This document shows, one piece after another, positions 24,324-32,495 of a stretch of 64,000 nt of DNA. How positions within the stretch are numbered: position 1 is the first letter of the stretch; every line of letters begins with the position of its first letter. The position numbers and the translations under genes are program-made. The stretch comes from Nocardia concava NBRC 100430 (lineage in GTDB: Bacteria; Actinomycetota; Actinomycetes; Mycobacteriales; Mycobacteriaceae), in assembly GCF_000308815.1 (NCBI RefSeq), contig NZ_BAFX01000139.1, forward strand, positions 59,044 to 123,043, in the 5' to 3' direction. The notes beneath the pieces are model-generated. The model saw only the letters and a list, made by a program, of their open reading frames with translations, was not told where the DNA came from and ran no database searches.

Positions 24324-25208
24324 ATGGACGTCGCTGTCGGACAGCTGTTCACGGGTTTGAGTCTGGGCTCGATCCTGCTGCTCGCCGCGTTGGGGCTGTC
24401 GCTCACCTTCGGTCAGATGGGCGTCATCAATATGGCGCACGGCGAATTCATCATGGCCGGTTGTTACACGACTTATGTTGTGGAGCAGCTGATCTCGGCG
24501 ACGGGCGTGGCGCTGATCGTGTCGCTGTTCGTCGGCTTCCTGGTCGGCGGCCTGCTGGGCGCGGCCCTGGAGATGGGGCTCATCCGCTGGATGTACGACC
24601 GGCCGCTGGACACCCTGCTGGTCACCTTCGGTGTCGGCCTGGTGCTGCAGCAGGCGGTACGCGACATCTTCGGCGCGCCCGCCAAGAACGTGGTCGCCCC
24701 GGACTGGCTGACCGGCGGCCTCACCATCGCGGGCACCGTGGTGCCCAAGACCCGCATCTTCATCATGGTGCTGGCCGTGGTGGCGGTGATCGCGCTGGCC
24801 ACCGCGCTCAAGACAACGCCGCTGGGCCGTCGCATCCGGGCCGTGGTGCAGAACCGCAGCCTGGCCGAAACCTCCGGCGTCTCTTCACGTCTCACCGATA
24901 TCAGCACCTTCTTCATCGGCTCCGGCCTGGCGGCCGTGGCCGGGGTGGCGCTCACGCTGATCGGCTCCACCAGCCCCACCATCGGGCAGTCGTATCTGGT
25001 GGACGCCTTCCTGGTGGTCGTCATCGGCGGCCTCGGGCAGATCAAGGGCACCGTCATCGCGGCCTTCGCCATGGGCCTGCTGAATTCGTTCGTCGAGTAC
25101 TCGACCACCGCGACGGTCGCCAAGGTGATCGTCTTCATCGTGGTCGTGATCTTCCTGCAGGCGCGCCCGCAGGGTCTGTTCACCGTCCGGACGAGGAGTC
25201 TGGCATGA
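24324..25208 (+). CDS. urtB: Urea ABC transporter, permease
   Basis: A 294-residue inner-membrane permease of the LivH/UrtB branch with eight or so helices. The LSLTFGQMGVINMAHGEFIM motif near 27-46 and PLDTLLVTFGVGLVLQQAVRDIFG (93-116) are characteristic of UrtB. The C-terminal half has VDAFLVVVIGGLGQIKGTV. The ATG at 24324 follows AAGAGG. Its stop overlaps the urtC start (ATGA). Confidence 0.94.
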   Translation: MDVAVGQLFTGLSLGSILLLAALGLSLTFGQMGVINMAHGEFIMAGCYTTYVVEQLISATGVALIVSLFVGFLVGGLLGAALEMGLIRWMYDRPLDTLLVTFGVGLVLQQAVRDIFGAPAKNVVAPDWLTGGLTIAGTVVPKTRIFIMVLAVVAVIALATALKTTPLGRRIRAVVQNRSLAETSGVSSRLTDISTFFIGSGLAAVAGVALTLIGSTSPTIGQSYLVDAFLVVVIGGLGQIKGTVIAAFAMGLLNSFVEYSTTATVAKVIVFIVVVIFLQARPQGLFTVRTRSLA

Positions 25209-26377
25209 CCGTCATTCAGCGCCTCAGCGGCAACTCTTCCCTGAAAGCCTTGGGCGGCTTCGCGATTGCCGCCGTCGTCCTGTTCGTCCTCGCGCCGGCC
25301 GTGCTCAGCGATTTCCGGCTGAGCCTGCTGGCCAAGTTCCTCTGCTTCGCCATCGTGGCCGTCGGCATCGGCCTGGCCTGGGGCCGGGGCGGCATGCTCA
25401 CCCTCGGCCAGGGCGTGTTCTTCGGCATCGGCGCGTACATCATGGCCATGCACATGCAGATGGCCGACGCCGCCAAGGCGCACGAGGATGTGCCGGAGTT
25501 CATGGTGATCGCGGGCGTCCCCGAATTGCCTTCCTACTGGCAGCCTTTCGCCTCCGCGCCGGTCGCGATCCTGGGCATTCTGGTGCTGCCCGCGGCCATC
25601 GCGGCCGTGCTCGGCTTCGGCGTCTTCAAGCGCCGGGTCAAGGGCGCGTACTTCGCCATCCTGAGCCAGGCGCTGGCCGCGGCGCTGGCGATCCTGCTCA
25701 CCGGGCAGCAGACCATCGGTGGCTTCACCGGATTGAGCGACTTCCGATCGTTCTTCGGCTTCCGCCTGGACGATCCGGTGAACCGGCGCATGCTGTTCTT
25801 CATCGCGGCCGCGACGCTGCTGATCGTGGTGGCCGTGGCGCGCCAGCTCATGCGCAGCCGGTACGGCGAACTCCTTGTCGCCGTGCGTGATCAGGAGGAG
25901 CGGGTGCGCTTCCTGGGCTACGACCCGGCCAATATCAAGATCGTCGCCTATGTGGTGGCCGCGTTCTTCGCGGGCATCGCGGGGGCGCTGTTCACCCCGA
26001 TCGTCGGCATCATCTCCCCCGCCGATATCGGTGTGGTGCCGTCCATCGCGTTCCTGATCGGCGTCGCCATCGGCGGCCGCACCACCCTGCTCGGGCCGGT
26101 GCTGGGCGCGGTCGGCGTGGCCTGGGCGCAGACCACGTTCTCGGAGAACTTCCCGTCGGCGTGGACGTATTTCCAGGGTGCGCTGTTCATCGTCGTGGTC
26201 GGGTTCATTCCGGCCGGGCTGGCCGGATTCGGGCCCATGGCAAGGCAATTGCTGGAGCGGGTGCGGCCCGGCAAGGGGGCTCCCGTCGAAGCCCCGGCGG
26301 CACCGGTCGAATCGGCCGAGACCACCGAGGTAGTCGAGGAGCAGTCCGCCGAGGTCGAGGAGAAGGTGGAAGCCTGA
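25205..26377 (+). CDS. urtC: Urea ABC transporter, permease
   Basis: A 390-residue permease of the LivM/UrtC branch, pairing with UrtB. It has GLAWGRGGMLTLGQGVFFGI near 57-76, an extended periplasmic loop at about 85-120, LLTGQQTIGGFTGLSDF, and the EAA-like AVRDQEERVRFLGYDPANIK. The C-terminal 35 residues are an acidic, low-complexity tail (repeated VE/EE) that is unusual for the family. The ATG at 25205 overlaps the urtB stop. Confidence 0.94.
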   Translation: MTVIQRLSGNSSLKALGGFAIAAVVLFVLAPAVLSDFRLSLLAKFLCFAIVAVGIGLAWGRGGMLTLGQGVFFGIGAYIMAMHMQMADAAKAHEDVPEFMVIAGVPELPSYWQPFASAPVAILGILVLPAAIAAVLGFGVFKRRVKGAYFAILSQALAAALAILLTGQQTIGGFTGLSDFRSFFGFRLDDPVNRRMLFFIAAATLLIVVAVARQLMRSRYGELLVAVRDQEERVRFLGYDPANIKIVAYVVAAFFAGIAGALFTPIVGIISPADIGVVPSIAFLIGVAIGGRTTLLGPVLGAVGVAWAQTTFSENFPSAWTYFQGALFIVVVGFIPAGLAGFGPMARQLLERVRPGKGAPVEAPAAPVESAETTEVVEEQSAEVEEKVEA

Positions 26378-27168
26378 TGGCCGAGTATCTCGAAATCAGC
26401 AAGCTGTCGGTCAGTTTCGACGGTTTCAAGGCCGTCACCGACGTCGATCTCACCGTCCTGTCCGGCGATCTGCGGTTCCTCATCGGACCCAATGGCGCGG
26501 GCAAGACCACCCTGATCGACGCCATCACCGGCCTCACCCCGGCCACCGGTTCGGCCCGCAAGAGCGGCACCGAACTCATCGGCCGCAAGGTGCACCAGAT
26601 CGCTCGGCTGGGCGTGGGCCGCACCTTCCAGACCGCGAGCGTGTTCGAGCAGCTCACGGTGTTGCAGAACCTCGATATCGCCGCCGGCGCGGGGCGTTCC
26701 GCCTTCACGCTGCTGCGCAGCCGCAAGTCGGTGCTGCCCGCCATCGAGGAGGCGCTGGAGATCACCGGCCTCACCGCGCTGCGCGACAAGCCCGCCGGGG
26801 TGCTCGCGCACGGGCAGAAGCAGTGGCTCGAGATCGGCATGCTGCTGGTGCAGAACGCCTCGGTGCTGCTGCTGGACGAGCCGGTCGCGGGCATGAGCGC
26901 CGAGGAGCGCGAGGAGACCGGAAACCTGTTGCGCCGCATCGGGTCCGAGCGCGTGGTCATCGTCGTCGAGCACGATATGGACTTCATGCGCGCGTTCGCG
27001 AACTCGGTGACGGTGCTGGCCGGCGGCAAGGTCCTCAGCGAGGGCAGCGTCGAGGCCGTGCAGGCCGATCCCAAGGTGCAGGAGGTCTACCTCGGCACTG
27101 CCGCGGCGGGCGAACTACCGCCGAGCACCGACCAACAAGAGGAGGCCGCGCATGCTGGAGCTCAGTGA
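26377..27168 (+). CDS. urtD: Urea ABC transporter, ATP-binding protein
   Basis: A 263-residue ATPase of the LivG/UrtD type. Walker A GPNGAGKTT is at about 37-45, VGRTFQTASVFEQLTVLQNL carries the Q-loop, and the signature position reads LAHGQKQWLEIGM as in other UrtD proteins (not LSGGQ). Walker B VLLLDEPVAGMS and VVEHDMDFMR with the switch histidine follow. The ATG overlaps the urtC stop by one base (TGATG). The C-terminus overlaps urtE by 17 bases. Confidence 0.94.
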   Translation: MAEYLEISKLSVSFDGFKAVTDVDLTVLSGDLRFLIGPNGAGKTTLIDAITGLTPATGSARKSGTELIGRKVHQIARLGVGRTFQTASVFEQLTVLQNLDIAAGAGRSAFTLLRSRKSVLPAIEEALEITGLTALRDKPAGVLAHGQKQWLEIGMLLVQNASVLLLDEPVAGMSAEEREETGNLLRRIGSERVVIVVEHDMDFMRAFANSVTVLAGGKVLSEGSVEAVQADPKVQEVYLGTAAAGELPPSTDQQEEAAHAGAQ

Positions 27169-27844
27169 CCTACACACCGGCTACGGCCGGACCGAGGTGA
27201 TTCACGGTGTGTCCCTGACGGTTCCGGAGAACGGCGTCGCGGCCATCATGGGCCACAACGGGGCCGGCAAGACCTCGCTGCTGCGCGCGGCGGTGGGGCT
27301 GCTGCCCGCCAAATCCGGAAAGATCCGATTCGACGGCGACGACATCACCAAGCTGTCCCCGTCACGGCGAGTCAAGCGCGGCATCGCCTACGTCCCGCAG
27401 GGGCAGCAGAGTTTTCCACAGCTGTCCACAATGGAGAACCTGCAGGTGGTCGCCGACGGCCGGGCCCGCGGCAAGGAACTCATCGCCGAATCGCTGGACC
27501 TGTTCCCCGCGCTGCGAGAGCTGTTGTCCCGCAAGGCCGGACTGCTCTCCGGCGGCCAGCGCCAGCAGCTGGCCATCGCCCGCGCCCTCATCACCGAGCC
27601 GAAGCTGCTGATCCTCGACGAGCCGACCGAGGGCATCCAGCCGTCGGTGGTCGCCGAGATCGAGCGCACCATCATCGAGCTCACCGAACGCGGCGGATTG
27701 AGCGTGCTGCTGGTGGAGCAGCACATCGGTTTCGCCCTGCAGGCCGCGCAGCAGTTCTACGTGCTGCGCTCGGGCCGCATCACCTCCTCGGGGGCGGGCG
27801 GCGCGGGCGCGGAATCCGCGGTGCGCCTGGCCATGGCGATCTGA
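27152..27844 (+). CDS. urtE: Urea ABC transporter, ATP-binding protein
   Basis: A 230-residue ATPase of the LivF/UrtE type. It starts MLELSDLHTGYGRTEVIHGV, with Walker A GHNGAGKTS at about 34-42, IAYVPQGQQSFPQLSTMENL, the signature LLSGGQRQQLAIARAL, Walker B LLILDEPTEGIQPSVV and the H-loop VEQHIGFAL. It completes the five-gene operon; the GntR gene starts 10 bases after the stop and is probably cotranscribed. Confidence 0.94.
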   Translation: MLELSDLHTGYGRTEVIHGVSLTVPENGVAAIMGHNGAGKTSLLRAAVGLLPAKSGKIRFDGDDITKLSPSRRVKRGIAYVPQGQQSFPQLSTMENLQVVADGRARGKELIAESLDLFPALRELLSRKAGLLSGGQRQQLAIARALITEPKLLILDEPTEGIQPSVVAEIERTIIELTERGGLSVLLVEQHIGFALQAAQQFYVLRSGRITSSGAGGAGAESAVRLAMAI

Positions 27845-27854
27845 TCGGACACAC

Positions 27855-28676
27855 GTGAACGCGCGCAGGGGGCGTATTCCGTTGTCCGAGCGGGTCTACC
27901 GATCCCTCCAGCGCGATCTCGCGGCCGGGGTGCTGGTGCCGACCGAACGCCTCGGCGAGGAACGCCTCGCCGAGTCCTACGGCGTCTCCCGCACCCCCGT
28001 CCGCGAGGCGCTGGCCCGGCTCTACGCCGACGGACTGCTGGAACGCCATTCCGACGGGCTCTACCCGTACCGCCCCCGGGTCGATGAGCTCGGCGACCTC
28101 TACGAACTCCGAATCGTGCTGGAGGCCAGGGGAATTCAGCGGCTACAGGCCACCCCGTCCAGCCCGCCCGAGCCGCTGACCCTGGCAGCCAGACCGGTTT
28201 CACCCGGCCCCCGACCCGATTCTCCCCACTCCGAGTCCGCGGATTCCACGACGGCGTCGCTGGCCTCGGCGCTGCCCACGGCCACGCTGCACGATATGAC
28301 CGCGGTCAAGCGCGAACTCGAGACCTGGCGGCGGATTCGCGAGCATCCGCCGGAACCCGGCGCCGCATTGATCACGGCCGATGAGCAATTCCACGCGACC
28401 CTGCTGCTGGCGGCCGGGAATTCCGCGCTGGCAGATGCCCTTTCCGCGGTGCAGGCCCGCGTCCGCCCGGTCCGCGCCCTCGACATGCCCACGCCCGAAC
28501 GCATTGCCGCCATGGCCGAGGACCACATCGCCATCGCCGAATTCCTGCTGGCCGGCGATCTCGACACCGCCCTGCGCACCCTGCTGGCCCACCTGACCAG
28601 CTCGCGCGCCCACGTGCTGACCCGCGCCCGCCGCGCGCTCGAGCTCACCAAACTCGCACAGGCCGTGCGGGAATGA
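27855..28676 (+). CDS. GntR/FCD-family regulator linked to urea transport
   Basis: A 273-residue regulator. The winged helix at residues 8-70 has LAAGVLVPTERLGEERLAESYGVSRTPVREALARL, and the C-terminal FCD effector domain has the metal-ligand pattern D-x3-H (ADEQFHATLL), H (EDHIAIAEFLL) and H (LLAHLTSS). A Pro/Ser-rich stretch of about 45 residues (about 99-145) interrupts the first FCD helices, unlike most members. The GTG at 27855 begins ten bases after urtE. The target is probably the palindrome before urtA. Effector unknown; a role in nitrogen or urea sensing is inference. Confidence 0.85.
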   Translation: MNARRGRIPLSERVYRSLQRDLAAGVLVPTERLGEERLAESYGVSRTPVREALARLYADGLLERHSDGLYPYRPRVDELGDLYELRIVLEARGIQRLQATPSSPPEPLTLAARPVSPGPRPDSPHSESADSTTASLASALPTATLHDMTAVKRELETWRRIREHPPEPGAALITADEQFHATLLLAAGNSALADALSAVQARVRPVRALDMPTPERIAAMAEDHIAIAEFLLAGDLDTALRTLLAHLTSSRAHVLTRARRALELTKLAQAVRE

Positions 28677-28731
28677 ACCGCTCCCGCGCGCTGGCCTGGC
28701 GGGTGACTGGGACAGGGTGTTGACTGGTCCC

Positions 28732-29271
28732 ATGGTGTCGATGAAGCCACGCATTGCCCCGGGTCGCCTGCGCGAGCTGGGGCCGGTGAACTGGGTTGTC
28801 TGGCAAGCGCTCTCGCGCGCGGCGGGCACGGATGACGCGCATCTGTTCAGCACGCTGGGCCGGACCGGTGGGCTGTTCCGGGGCTGGCTGCACTTCTCCG
28901 GGCGGCTCATGCCCGGCGGCAAGCTGCGCCGGTACGAGTCCGAGCTGGTCATCATCCGTGTCGCGCACCTGCGGCAATGCGAATACGAGATGGACCATCA
29001 CATTCGGCTGGGCCGGCGCGCGGGCGTCACCGCCGAGATCCTGGACCGGATCAAGGAGGGTCCGGCCGCCGCGGGCTGGACCGCTCAGGAGCGCGCCCTG
29101 CTCTCCGCCGTCGACGAACTCGTCACCACCCGCGATCTCGACGACGCCACCTGGCAGGCTCTGGCCGCCCACTACGACGAACGCCACCTCATCGAAATCG
29201 TGCTGCTCACCAACCAATACGAGGGCCTGGCCAGCACCATCACCGCCCTCCGCATCCAAACCGACCACTGA
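28732..29271 (+). CDS. Carboxymuconolactone decarboxylase/AhpD-fold protein (Rv0464c-like)
   Basis: A 179-residue helical protein of the AhpD-like superfamily. The core LRRYESELVIIRVAHLRQCEYEMDHHIRLGRRAG (about 66-99) has the family glutamate/histidine pattern, but the redox pair is a single Cys followed by YEMDHH, so classical CxxC peroxidase chemistry is unlikely. Sequence and position match M. tuberculosis Rv0464c as I recall it, between ramB and lpdC. The ATG at 28732 was chosen; ATG 28741 is also possible. Function unknown. Confidence 0.8.
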   Translation: MVSMKPRIAPGRLRELGPVNWVVWQALSRAAGTDDAHLFSTLGRTGGLFRGWLHFSGRLMPGGKLRRYESELVIIRVAHLRQCEYEMDHHIRLGRRAGVTAEILDRIKEGPAAAGWTAQERALLSAVDELVTTRDLDDATWQALAAHYDERHLIEIVLLTNQYEGLASTITALRIQTDH

Positions 29272-29346
29272 CCGCTCCGCCGAGTGGCACACCGGCGAGG
29301 GGATCTGCCCGAATTCCACTCAGTGGTGTGCCACTCGGCGATGAGG

Positions 29347-30012
29347 TCAGCGGGGGAGGCGGTGGACCGGCTGGGTGGCGATTTCGGGGATCGGCGCGGA
29401 ATCGGGGAGGTGGTGGGAGAAGGCGGGTTCGGCGGGATGCGCGAGACGGGCGTGCAGGTGCATGTCGTGCCAGCCGTCGGCGTGCAGGCCCGCGCTGCGG
29501 TTGATGCCCTCCAGGACGAAGCCGGATTTGTGTGCGACCCGGCAGGATTGGGCGTTGTGCACCGAATGGCGCAGTTCCAGGCGGTGAAAGCCCGCCACCT
29601 CGAAGGCCCAGGTCACCAGGGCGTCCACCGCGCGGGGCGCGATGCCGCGGCCGCGGGCGGCGGGGACCACCCAGTAGGCGATTTCGGCCTCGCCGTGCCA
29701 GAGCTCCATGTGGTGCAGGGAGGCGCGGCCCATCAGGCGGCCGGTACGGCTGTCGGCGACAGCCCAATTCGCGGCGCTGCCGCCGGTCCAGGAGCGCGCC
29801 CAGGAGTCGACCCAGTCGCCCGCTTCCTCGATGGTGTCGGCGGTGCGCACATGCCAGCGGCGGATGGCCGGATCCTGGAAGGCGAGATACACCTCGGGCC
29901 CGTCGCGGCGCAGCCACGGGCGCAGCACCAGGCCGTCGCCCACGGGGAGCACCGGCTGCGCTGCCCGCGTGAAGGTTTCGGCGGCAACGATTGCCGGGGC
30001 TGCTCGCGGCAT
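29347..30012 (-). CDS. GNAT-family N-acetyltransferase (RimJ/RimL type)
   Basis: A 221-residue acetyltransferase. It opens VLRPWLRRDGPEVYLAFQDPAIRRWH, typical of RimJ/RimL-like enzymes that acetylate protein N-termini or small amines. Motif A is EIAYWVVPAARGRGIAPRAV with the acetyl-CoA loop RGRGIA, and the end of the fold reads RLELRHSVHNAQSCRVAHKSGF. The ATG at 30010-30012 has only a weak ribosome site; longer frames add a low-complexity N-terminus. It stands alone, convergent with the AhpD-like gene. Confidence 0.82.
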   Translation of the reverse strand: MPRAAPAIVAAETFTRAAQPVLPVGDGLVLRPWLRRDGPEVYLAFQDPAIRRWHVRTADTIEEAGDWVDSWARSWTGGSAANWAVADSRTGRLMGRASLHHMELWHGEAEIAYWVVPAARGRGIAPRAVDALVTWAFEVAGFHRLELRHSVHNAQSCRVAHKSGFVLEGINRSAGLHADGWHDMHLHARLAHPAEPAFSHHLPDSAPIPEIATQPVHRLPR

Positions 30013-30114
30013 AGCTGGAATTCTGCCCGCGATCGAGGCATCCGCGCGGCGAAATTGAGACCATCGTCCCGATCGGTCTGTGCCGCGCGAATTGTCCGCG
30101 CGGTCAAACAACGC

Positions 30115-30894
30115 TCAGGGCCTGCGGTTTTCGATCAAAACCGCCAAACCGTCCAGCACCCGCGACAGCCCGAACTCGTAGGCGTGGTCGGCGCTGTATG
30201 CACTGTCGTGCGCCTGCCCGGCAACCGCGCCGACCCGGGCCGCCAGGGGGTAGCGGTCGGCATCGAAGACCCGGGCGAGCAAGGGGGCGGCGCGCTCCCA
30301 CCAGTCCTGATCGGACTGCCCGCTCTCGGCCGCGGCCCGCGCGGTGTCGATGGCGAGCTGGGCGGTCGAGGTCACGAAGCCCAGCACGTAGGTGAGCGCG
30401 GCGTCCATCTCGAGGTCGTCGAGGCCCAGACCGTCGAAGGCGCGCAGCTCGTGGTCGTATTTCGCGGCCACGCCCGGACCCAGCGGCGGTCGCGTGGTCG
30501 GCAGGTACGCGACCCACGGATGCGCGGCCAGTAGTTCGCGATTCTCGGCGGCGATCGTGGAAACCCTTTCCCGCCAGGGCATTCCGCTCAGATCGTGGCG
30601 CGGCATGCGCTGGTAGACGGTGTCGAGCATGAGGTCCAGCAGTTCGGATTTGCCGGGCACATAGGTGTAGGTGGCCATGGGCGTGATGCCCAGCTTGGCC
30701 GCCACCGACCGCATGGTGAGCGCGCCCAGCCCCTCGGCGTCGGCGATCTCCAGCGCGGCCGCGATGACGGCGTCCAGCGTGGTGCGCTGTTTGGGTCCGC
30801 GCGTCGGCGCTCCGGATCCCGGCACCCGCCACAGCAGTTCCAGCGTGCGCACCGGGTCGCCCGCGCTGCTGCGTTCCCCGCCTTTTCCGGCCAT
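30115..30894 (-). CDS. TetR-family regulator, TetR_C (class A-like) type
   Basis: A 259-residue repressor. The helix-turn-helix is at about 42-85 (IAAALEIADAEGLGALTMRS, VAAKLGITPMATYTYVPGK), followed by a TetR_C ligand-binding domain (LTYVLGFVTSTAQLAIDTAR). The ATG at 30892-30894 is preceded by GGAGGTGA. It diverges from the VOC protein gene, and two GTAC-type dyads lie in the shared 123-base gap, so autoregulation and control of the VOC gene are likely. Confidence 0.88.
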   Translation of the reverse strand: MAGKGGERSSAGDPVRTLELLWRVPGSGAPTRGPKQRTTLDAVIAAALEIADAEGLGALTMRSVAAKLGITPMATYTYVPGKSELLDLMLDTVYQRMPRHDLSGMPWRERVSTIAAENRELLAAHPWVAYLPTTRPPLGPGVAAKYDHELRAFDGLGLDDLEMDAALTYVLGFVTSTAQLAIDTARAAAESGQSDQDWWERAAPLLARVFDADRYPLAARVGAVAGQAHDSAYSADHAYEFGLSRVLDGLAVLIENRRP

Positions 30895-30962
30895 TCGGCT
30901 CACCTCCGCCGCCGATCGTATCGATGTGACGGTCCTCACTTTGCGTCCCGTCGGGAATTTAC

Positions 30963-30987
30963 GTACAAAGTATAGCGTACTTAGTAC
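30963..30987. promoter_or_regulatory. Tandem dyads in the TetR/VOC divergent promoter
   Basis: GTACAAAGTAT (30963-30973) and the perfect palindrome GTACTTAGTAC (30977-30987) are spaced 14 bp start to start, in an A/T-rich patch. Probable TetR operator. Confidence 0.6.
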
Positions 30988-31017
30988 AGAGTTATTCGGC
31001 ACTACCCAGGAGGACCC

Positions 31018-31395
31018 TTGAACATCACCGCTTCCGCCATCTCCCTGAACGTGTCCGACCCGGCCGCCTCCGCGAAGTTCCTCATCGACCACTTCGGCTT
31101 CGCCGAGAAGATGTCGGCCGACGGCTTCGTGAACGTCACCCGCGCGGACGCCGGATTCGACGTCATCTACCTGCGCACCGGCCTCGGCAGCTTCAAGCCG
31201 GAGCGCATCGCGGGCAGCGCCGGCGAGGGTGTGCTGGTCGTCTTCGTCGTCGACGACATCGATGGCGAATACGACCGGGTTCGGAAGGAGGGCGTCCAGA
31301 TCGTGACGCCCATCGAGACCGAGCCGTGGGGCGAGCGCTATTTCCAGACCCTCGACCCCAACGGCATCGTCGTCCAACTGGTCCAGTGGGTCTGA
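31018..31395 (+). CDS. VOC-family (glyoxalase/bleomycin-resistance fold) protein
   Basis: A 125-residue vicinal-oxygen-chelate protein starting NITASAISLNVSDPAASAKFLIDHFGF, with the paired beta-alpha-beta fold ending ETEPWGERYFQTLDPNGIVVQLVQWV. Such proteins bind or detoxify small electrophiles or antibiotics. The start is a TTG at 31018, unusual but backed by an ideal CAGGAGGA ribosome site. Divergent from its likely TetR repressor; the reductase-DGPF-ECF genes follow on the same strand. Confidence 0.88.
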   Translation: MNITASAISLNVSDPAASAKFLIDHFGFAEKMSADGFVNVTRADAGFDVIYLRTGLGSFKPERIAGSAGEGVLVVFVVDDIDGEYDRVRKEGVQIVTPIETEPWGERYFQTLDPNGIVVQLVQWV

Positions 31396-31428
31396 TCGGC
31401 AACCGCTGAAAAAAGTTTTCGCCGAGTG

Positions 31429-31454
31429 TGTCGATTTCCGGCAACCCCGTTCGA
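31429..31454 (+). promoter_or_regulatory. Possible ECF42-type promoter
   Basis: TGTCGA at 31429-31434 and CGTTCGA at 31448-31454, 50-75 bases before the reductase gene. ECF42 promoters are, from memory, described with TGTCGA at -35 and a CG(A/T)C-like -10. The match supports autoregulation of the downstream sigma operon; the exact spacing is uncertain. Confidence 0.4.
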
Positions 31455-31504
31455 GGAGTAGGTGAGGACCACCCAGGGTCCACGACTCGACGGAAGGAAA
31501 TCCG

Positions 31505-32080
31505 ATGCGCAAGGTAGTCGCTTTCGCACACATGTCGCTCGACGGTTTCGCGGCCTCCGACACCGGGATGGGCTTGGAATGGACGGCCCACGGCTACAGC
31601 CCGGACCTCGCCGAATTCCATGACCGGCACATTCGCGCCGATGTGGGCAGCACGGTGTACGGCCGCAAGACCTTCGAGGGCATGCGCGACCACTGGTCGA
31701 CGATCCCGGACAATCCGGAGGCCACCGCCCACGATCTCGAACACGCCGCCTGGGTCACCCAGGTCGACAAGCTCGTCTTCTCGACCACGCTCGAGGAGCC
31801 GGGCTGGAACAACACCCGCGTCATCGGCAAGGACGCGGCGGCCCGGATCGCGGAATTGAAGGCGGAAGACGGCGGCGCGCTGGTCATCTACGGCAGCCCC
31901 ACCCTGGTGCACTGGTTCGCCGACGCCGGGCTCATCGACGAGTACCGCCTGGTCATCCACCCGATCACGATCGGCGCGGGCACCCCGCTGTTCCCGGCCA
32001 AGTTCGAGACCAAGCTGACCCTGCTGGAGACGAAATCCTTCGACTCCGGCGCTGTTTACGTCCGCTACGCGGTCGCCTAG
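31505..32080 (+). CDS. Dihydrofolate reductase-like (RibD C-terminal domain) protein
   Basis: A 191-residue RibD_C/DHFR-fold reductase. It begins MRKVVAFAHMSLDGFAASDT, with VYGRKTFEGM (NADPH region), VFSTTLEEPGWNNTRVI, GGALVIYGSPTLVHWF and YRLVIHPITIGAGTPLF, all usual for stand-alone YyaP/YwjB-like proteins whose substrates are unknown. GGAAGG precedes the ATG. It is followed 15 bases later by the DGPF gene and then the ECF sigma factor, a module recurrent in actinobacteria. Confidence 0.88.
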   Translation: MRKVVAFAHMSLDGFAASDTGMGLEWTAHGYSPDLAEFHDRHIRADVGSTVYGRKTFEGMRDHWSTIPDNPEATAHDLEHAAWVTQVDKLVFSTTLEEPGWNNTRVIGKDAAARIAELKAEDGGALVIYGSPTLVHWFADAGLIDEYRLVIHPITIGAGTPLFPAKFETKLTLLETKSFDSGAVYVRYAVA

Positions 32081-32095
32081 AGAGAGGATCGAAAA

Positions 32096-32449
32096 ATGCG
32101 ACACATGGTGCTGATTCGCCTGGACCCCAACCAGGCCCCGGATGGTCCGAGCGAGGAGCTGCTCGAGAACATGAACGCCCTCATCGAGGAGATGACCAAG
32201 GCGGGCGTGCTGCTCGACACCGCGGGCCTCGGCATCGACGAGACCGTGCGCATCCGGCAGACCGGCGGTGCGCAAACCGTTCTCGACGGCCCGTTCACCG
32301 AGTCCAAGGAGATCATCGGCGGCTACTGTCTACTCCAGACCCGGTCGACGGAGGAGGCGGTGGAATGGGCGAGCCGATTCCTGCGCGTCCACGGCCCGGA
32401 GTGGGACATCGAGGTCGAGGTGCGGAAGGTCGAGGGCGGACAGAACTGA
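32096..32449 (+). CDS. DGPF-motif YCII-related protein
   Basis: A 117-residue YciI-fold protein carrying the diagnostic DGPFTESKE at 64-72, followed by GGYCLLQTRSTEEAVEWASRF. Genes of this type accompany ECF42 sigma factors and are their usual targets. GAGAGGA precedes the ATG. The biochemical role of DGPF proteins is not known. Confidence 0.9.
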   Translation: MRHMVLIRLDPNQAPDGPSEELLENMNALIEEMTKAGVLLDTAGLGIDETVRIRQTGGAQTVLDGPFTESKEIIGGYCLLQTRSTEEAVEWASRFLRVHGPEWDIEVEVRKVEGGQN

Positions 32450-32495
32450 ATCCGCCACGCGGCCAAGGAGTTCACGCGTTCGGGGCAGCCCGCGC

